Source: JAVDCA01 sp035764045 (GTDB taxonomy: Bacteria > Pseudomonadota > Alphaproteobacteria > Rhizobiales > Xanthobacteraceae). Taken from it: a DNA stretch of 7,468 nt. Each line of letters opens with the position of its first letter. Position 1 is the stretch's first letter. The translations under genes were made by a program, and so were the position numbers. The notes beneath the pieces were generated by a model. That model saw only the letters and a program-made list of their open reading frames with translations. It did no database searches and was not told the origin of the DNA. Location: contig DASTZX010000073.1 of the NCBI GenBank assembly GCA_035764045.1, positions 1 through 7,468 of the forward strand. Reading direction: 5' to 3'. Shown here piece after piece: positions 5,997 through 7,468 of the stretch.

Positions 5997-6039
5997 AAGC
6001 GCATTTCTTTGGCGATTGCCGGAACACAGGGAGAGGGGC

Positions 6040-7008
6040 ATGGCACCCAAGCTGGGCCGATTGGCCGCGACTGCGGTTCTTCTGGCAGGGGTTTTCGGGC
6101 TGGTCGGAGCCGTCCAGGCCGCCGAGGTCCGTCACGGAAAGGATGAGCACCTCAAGCCGAACGGCAAGGGATGGGGCGAGCTCGATCCGACCGGAGAGAC
6201 GGAGAAGAATGCGGCGAAGTTCTCGCGGCTCCCGAACAACGGGATCTCGTATCACGGCGGGCCGCTGATGTTGGGCACGCCAACCGTCTATTACATCTGG
6301 TACGGCAACTGGACCCCACCCAGCCCCGCTCCGAACCCCACCACTCAAACGATCCTGAGCAACTTTGCGAGCTATATCGGCGGAACCGGTTGGTACAATA
6401 TCAATACGACGTATTACGACGGGTCCAACCGTCATGTGAGCAACGCGGTCGCATTCTATACGACGCAGATCAACGATAATTATAGCCACGGCACCAGCTT
6501 GAACGATACGGCGGTGCAGAACATCGTGGGGAGCGCGCTGGCGAGCAACGCGCTTCCGATTGACCCGAATGGCGTCTATTTCGTGCTCACCTCGCAGGAT
6601 GTGACCGAGACCTCGGGCTTCTGCACGCAATATTGCGCCTGGCATACCCATGGCACGTACACCAACGCGGGTCATAGCTACGACATAAAATACGGCTTCA
6701 TTGGAAATCCGGCGCGATGCCCGTCGGCCTGCGCCGAGCAGACCAACACTCCAAACGGCGACCTGGCGGGCGATTCCATGGCAAGCCTCATCGCGCATGA
6801 GCTGTCGGAAAGCGTGACCGACCCGGATCTCAATGCATGGTTCGACCAGCGTGGGCAGGAGAACGCGGACAAATGCGCCTGGCATTTCGGCACGACGTCG
6901 ACGGCATCGAACGGCTCGCAGTACAACGTCTCCGTCGGTAGCATGCGGTATCTCATCCAGCAGAATTGGGTGAACGCCAGCGGAGGATACTGCGCGCTCA
7001 AGTACTAG
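6040..7008 (+). CDS. Exported EXORDIUM / phosphate-induced protein 1 (Phi_1) family protein
   Basis: 322 residues with a signal peptide (hydrophobic LAATAVLLAGVFGLVGAVQAA, cleavage near 27/28). The mature part follows the order of the plant EXORDIUM family: YHGGP (71-75), then PTVYYIWYGNW (81-91), an FASYIGGTGWYNINTTYY block (109-126), VYFVLTSQDV (179-188), GFCTQYCAWHTH (193-204), a cysteine pair CPSAC (227-231), and near the end RYLIQQNW...GGYCALKY. Plant members are apoplastic growth-related proteins of unknown biochemistry. Six cysteines (195, 199, 227, 231, 279, 318) suggest disulfides after export. The usual plant segment before TNP reads here IAHELSESVTDPDL (251-264), giving an HExxE-like set (H253, E254, E257) with D261 as a possible metal or catalytic site. 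The start ATG follows a GGGAGAGGGG ribosome binding site; 41 upstream in-frame codons are rejected. Central lines counted by hand are 47-52% GC, well below the neighbours. A SnoaL-like exported protein gene follows 62 bases later. Confidence 0.8.
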   Translation: MAPKLGRLAATAVLLAGVFGLVGAVQAAEVRHGKDEHLKPNGKGWGELDPTGETEKNAAKFSRLPNNGISYHGGPLMLGTPTVYYIWYGNWTPPSPAPNPTTQTILSNFASYIGGTGWYNINTTYYDGSNRHVSNAVAFYTTQINDNYSHGTSLNDTAVQNIVGSALASNALPIDPNGVYFVLTSQDVTETSGFCTQYCAWHTHGTYTNAGHSYDIKYGFIGNPARCPSACAEQTNTPNGDLAGDSMASLIAHELSESVTDPDLNAWFDQRGQENADKCAWHFGTTSTASNGSQYNVSVGSMRYLIQQNWVNASGGYCALKY

Positions 7009-7023
7009 TGATCGTTTTGCGGT

Positions 7024-7057
7024 AACGCCGGCGCCGAGCTCCGCCGCGCCGGCGGTT
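7024..7057 (+). repeat. Strong hairpin between the two exported-protein genes
   Basis: AAC-GCCGGCGC and GCGCCGGC-(G)-GTT pair as eight perfect GC pairs plus three more beyond one bulge, around an 11-base loop. It ends at the base before the GAGGAG ribosome binding site of the next gene. No T-run follows, so I read it as an intercistronic structure rather than a terminator; it may protect the upstream message or modulate translation of the downstream gene. Confidence 0.55.
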
Positions 7058-7070
7058 GAGGAGACTGAAT

Positions 7071-7468
7071 ATGTCGCGTCGTCTCCGGAGCCTGGCGGTC
7101 GCCTTATGTCTTGTCGCGCCGGCAGTGCCGGCATCGGCGCAAGCGGTGCGCTCGCAGACGCCCGTCGTCACCCGGCTGGTGCAGATCTATTCCGACCAGG
7201 AGCGGCGCCTTGCGGATGCGATCAACCGCAAGGATACGGGAGAGATCGACCGTCTGGTCGCGAGCGATTTCGAGCTGCGTCCGGCCGACAAGATCGGCAC
7301 GCCGGTCCCGCGCGCGGATTGGTTGGCACAGCTCTCGGGCGAGCCGGCGGCGGAGACCACCATCGGACAGATGGCGGTCCATGACTTCGGTGCGATCCGG
7401 ATCGTCAGCTTCCTGATGACGCGCGCGGGAAACCCACCGATTGCGGTGGTGGATGTCTGGATGCAGTC
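7071..7468 (+). CDS. Exported SnoaL-like / DUF4440-type protein, N-terminal part (cut by the window edge)
   Basis: 132 codons to the right edge with no stop. The first 24 residues form a signal peptide (LRSLAVALCLVAPAVPASAQA, cleavage near ASA-QA). The rest fits the NTF2-like fold of the DUF4440/SnoaL group: a first helix EQERRLADAINRKDTGEIDRLVASDF-like stretch (residues about 43-66), then FELRPA, a region with RADWLAQL, and strands MAVHDFGAIRIVSFLM and PPIAVVDVWMQ. Families of this fold include isomerases, cyclases and ligand-binding proteins, and the substrate cannot be read from sequence. GAGGAG (7058-7063) seven bases before the ATG supports the start. It lies 62 bases after the EXORDIUM-like gene on the same strand, so the two may share a transcript, with a strong hairpin between them. 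GC is again high, unlike the middle of the preceding gene. Confidence 0.75.
   Translation, partial: MSRRLRSLAVALCLVAPAVPASAQAVRSQTPVVTRLVQIYSDQERRLADAINRKDTGEIDRLVASDFELRPADKIGTPVPRADWLAQLSGEPAAETTIGQMAVHDFGAIRIVSFLMTRAGNPPIAVVDVWMQ

Larger units (their letters stand above)
5686..6039. other. Divergent gene-free region with palindromes, CtrA-like box and hairpin
   Basis: 354 bases without a supported gene, between a minus-strand and a plus-strand exported-protein gene, so promoters in both directions are expected. It is GC-rich, with G-runs near 5831-5847. It holds paired palindromes (5768-5790), a CtrA-like box (5948-5964) and a perfect hairpin (5980-5996). An open frame from an ATG at 5917 continues into the EXORDIUM-like gene but would destroy its signal peptide, so I do not count it as coding. 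No clean sigma-70 promoter was found. Confidence 0.5.

Noticed and set aside
5917..6039. In-frame 41-codon extension of the EXORDIUM-like gene
   Set aside because: It would bury the signal peptide, has no ribosome binding site and is arginine-rich like noncoding GC-rich DNA; a good site precedes the ATG at 6040.
5959..7134. A 391-codon minus-strand frame opposite the EXORDIUM-like gene
   Set aside because: It is antisense to a gene with clear family motifs, a signal peptide and a ribosome binding site; its own translation shows no family features.
1..7468. CRISPR array, insertion sequence or transposase
   Set aside because: No regularly spaced repeats with unique spacers and no transposase or integrase motifs were seen on either strand.

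Overview
The window looks like an alphaproteobacterial chromosome, most likely Hyphomicrobiales of the Bradyrhizobium/Rhodopseudomonas kind. This rests on high GC (about 70-80% in lines counted by hand inside the central genes), a DUF2336 protein, an 81-residue single-domain PilZ protein and the style of the terminators. The genus is an inference from gene content, not a measured match.

Left part (1-997): the N-terminal 229 codons of a thiamine-diphosphate phosphoketolase on the minus strand, cut by the window edge. Lines counted by hand in it are only about 52-58% GC. A gene-free stretch follows, ending in the 3' half of a tRNA-Arg(TCG)-like sequence (anticodon loop through CCA) with no 5' half. 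This is what an attachment site left by tRNA-targeting integration looks like. It would place the phosphoketolase inside an acquired segment and everything to the right on the older chromosome.

Centre (998-5336): a cyclic-di-GMP module. On the minus strand a membrane-anchored GGDEF-EAL protein (periplasmic sensor, PAS-like, GGDEF, EAL) is followed by a DUF2336 gene. The two are joined by a tight junction containing a possible 11-codon relay ORF. Divergent from them, across a control region with tandem repeats and a small dyad, lies a one-domain PilZ protein, a typical c-di-GMP receptor. Enzyme and receptor therefore share one upstream region.

Right part (5337-7468): a small exported protein on the minus strand with a clear terminator, then a gene-free divergent region containing two adjacent palindromes, a CtrA-like box and a hairpin. 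Two exported proteins follow on the plus strand. The first resembles the plant EXORDIUM / phosphate-induced protein 1 family and carries an added HELSES...TDP motif. The second is a SnoaL/DUF4440-like (NTF2-fold) protein cut by the right edge. The EXORDIUM-like gene dips to about 47-52% GC in its centre, which hints at foreign origin.
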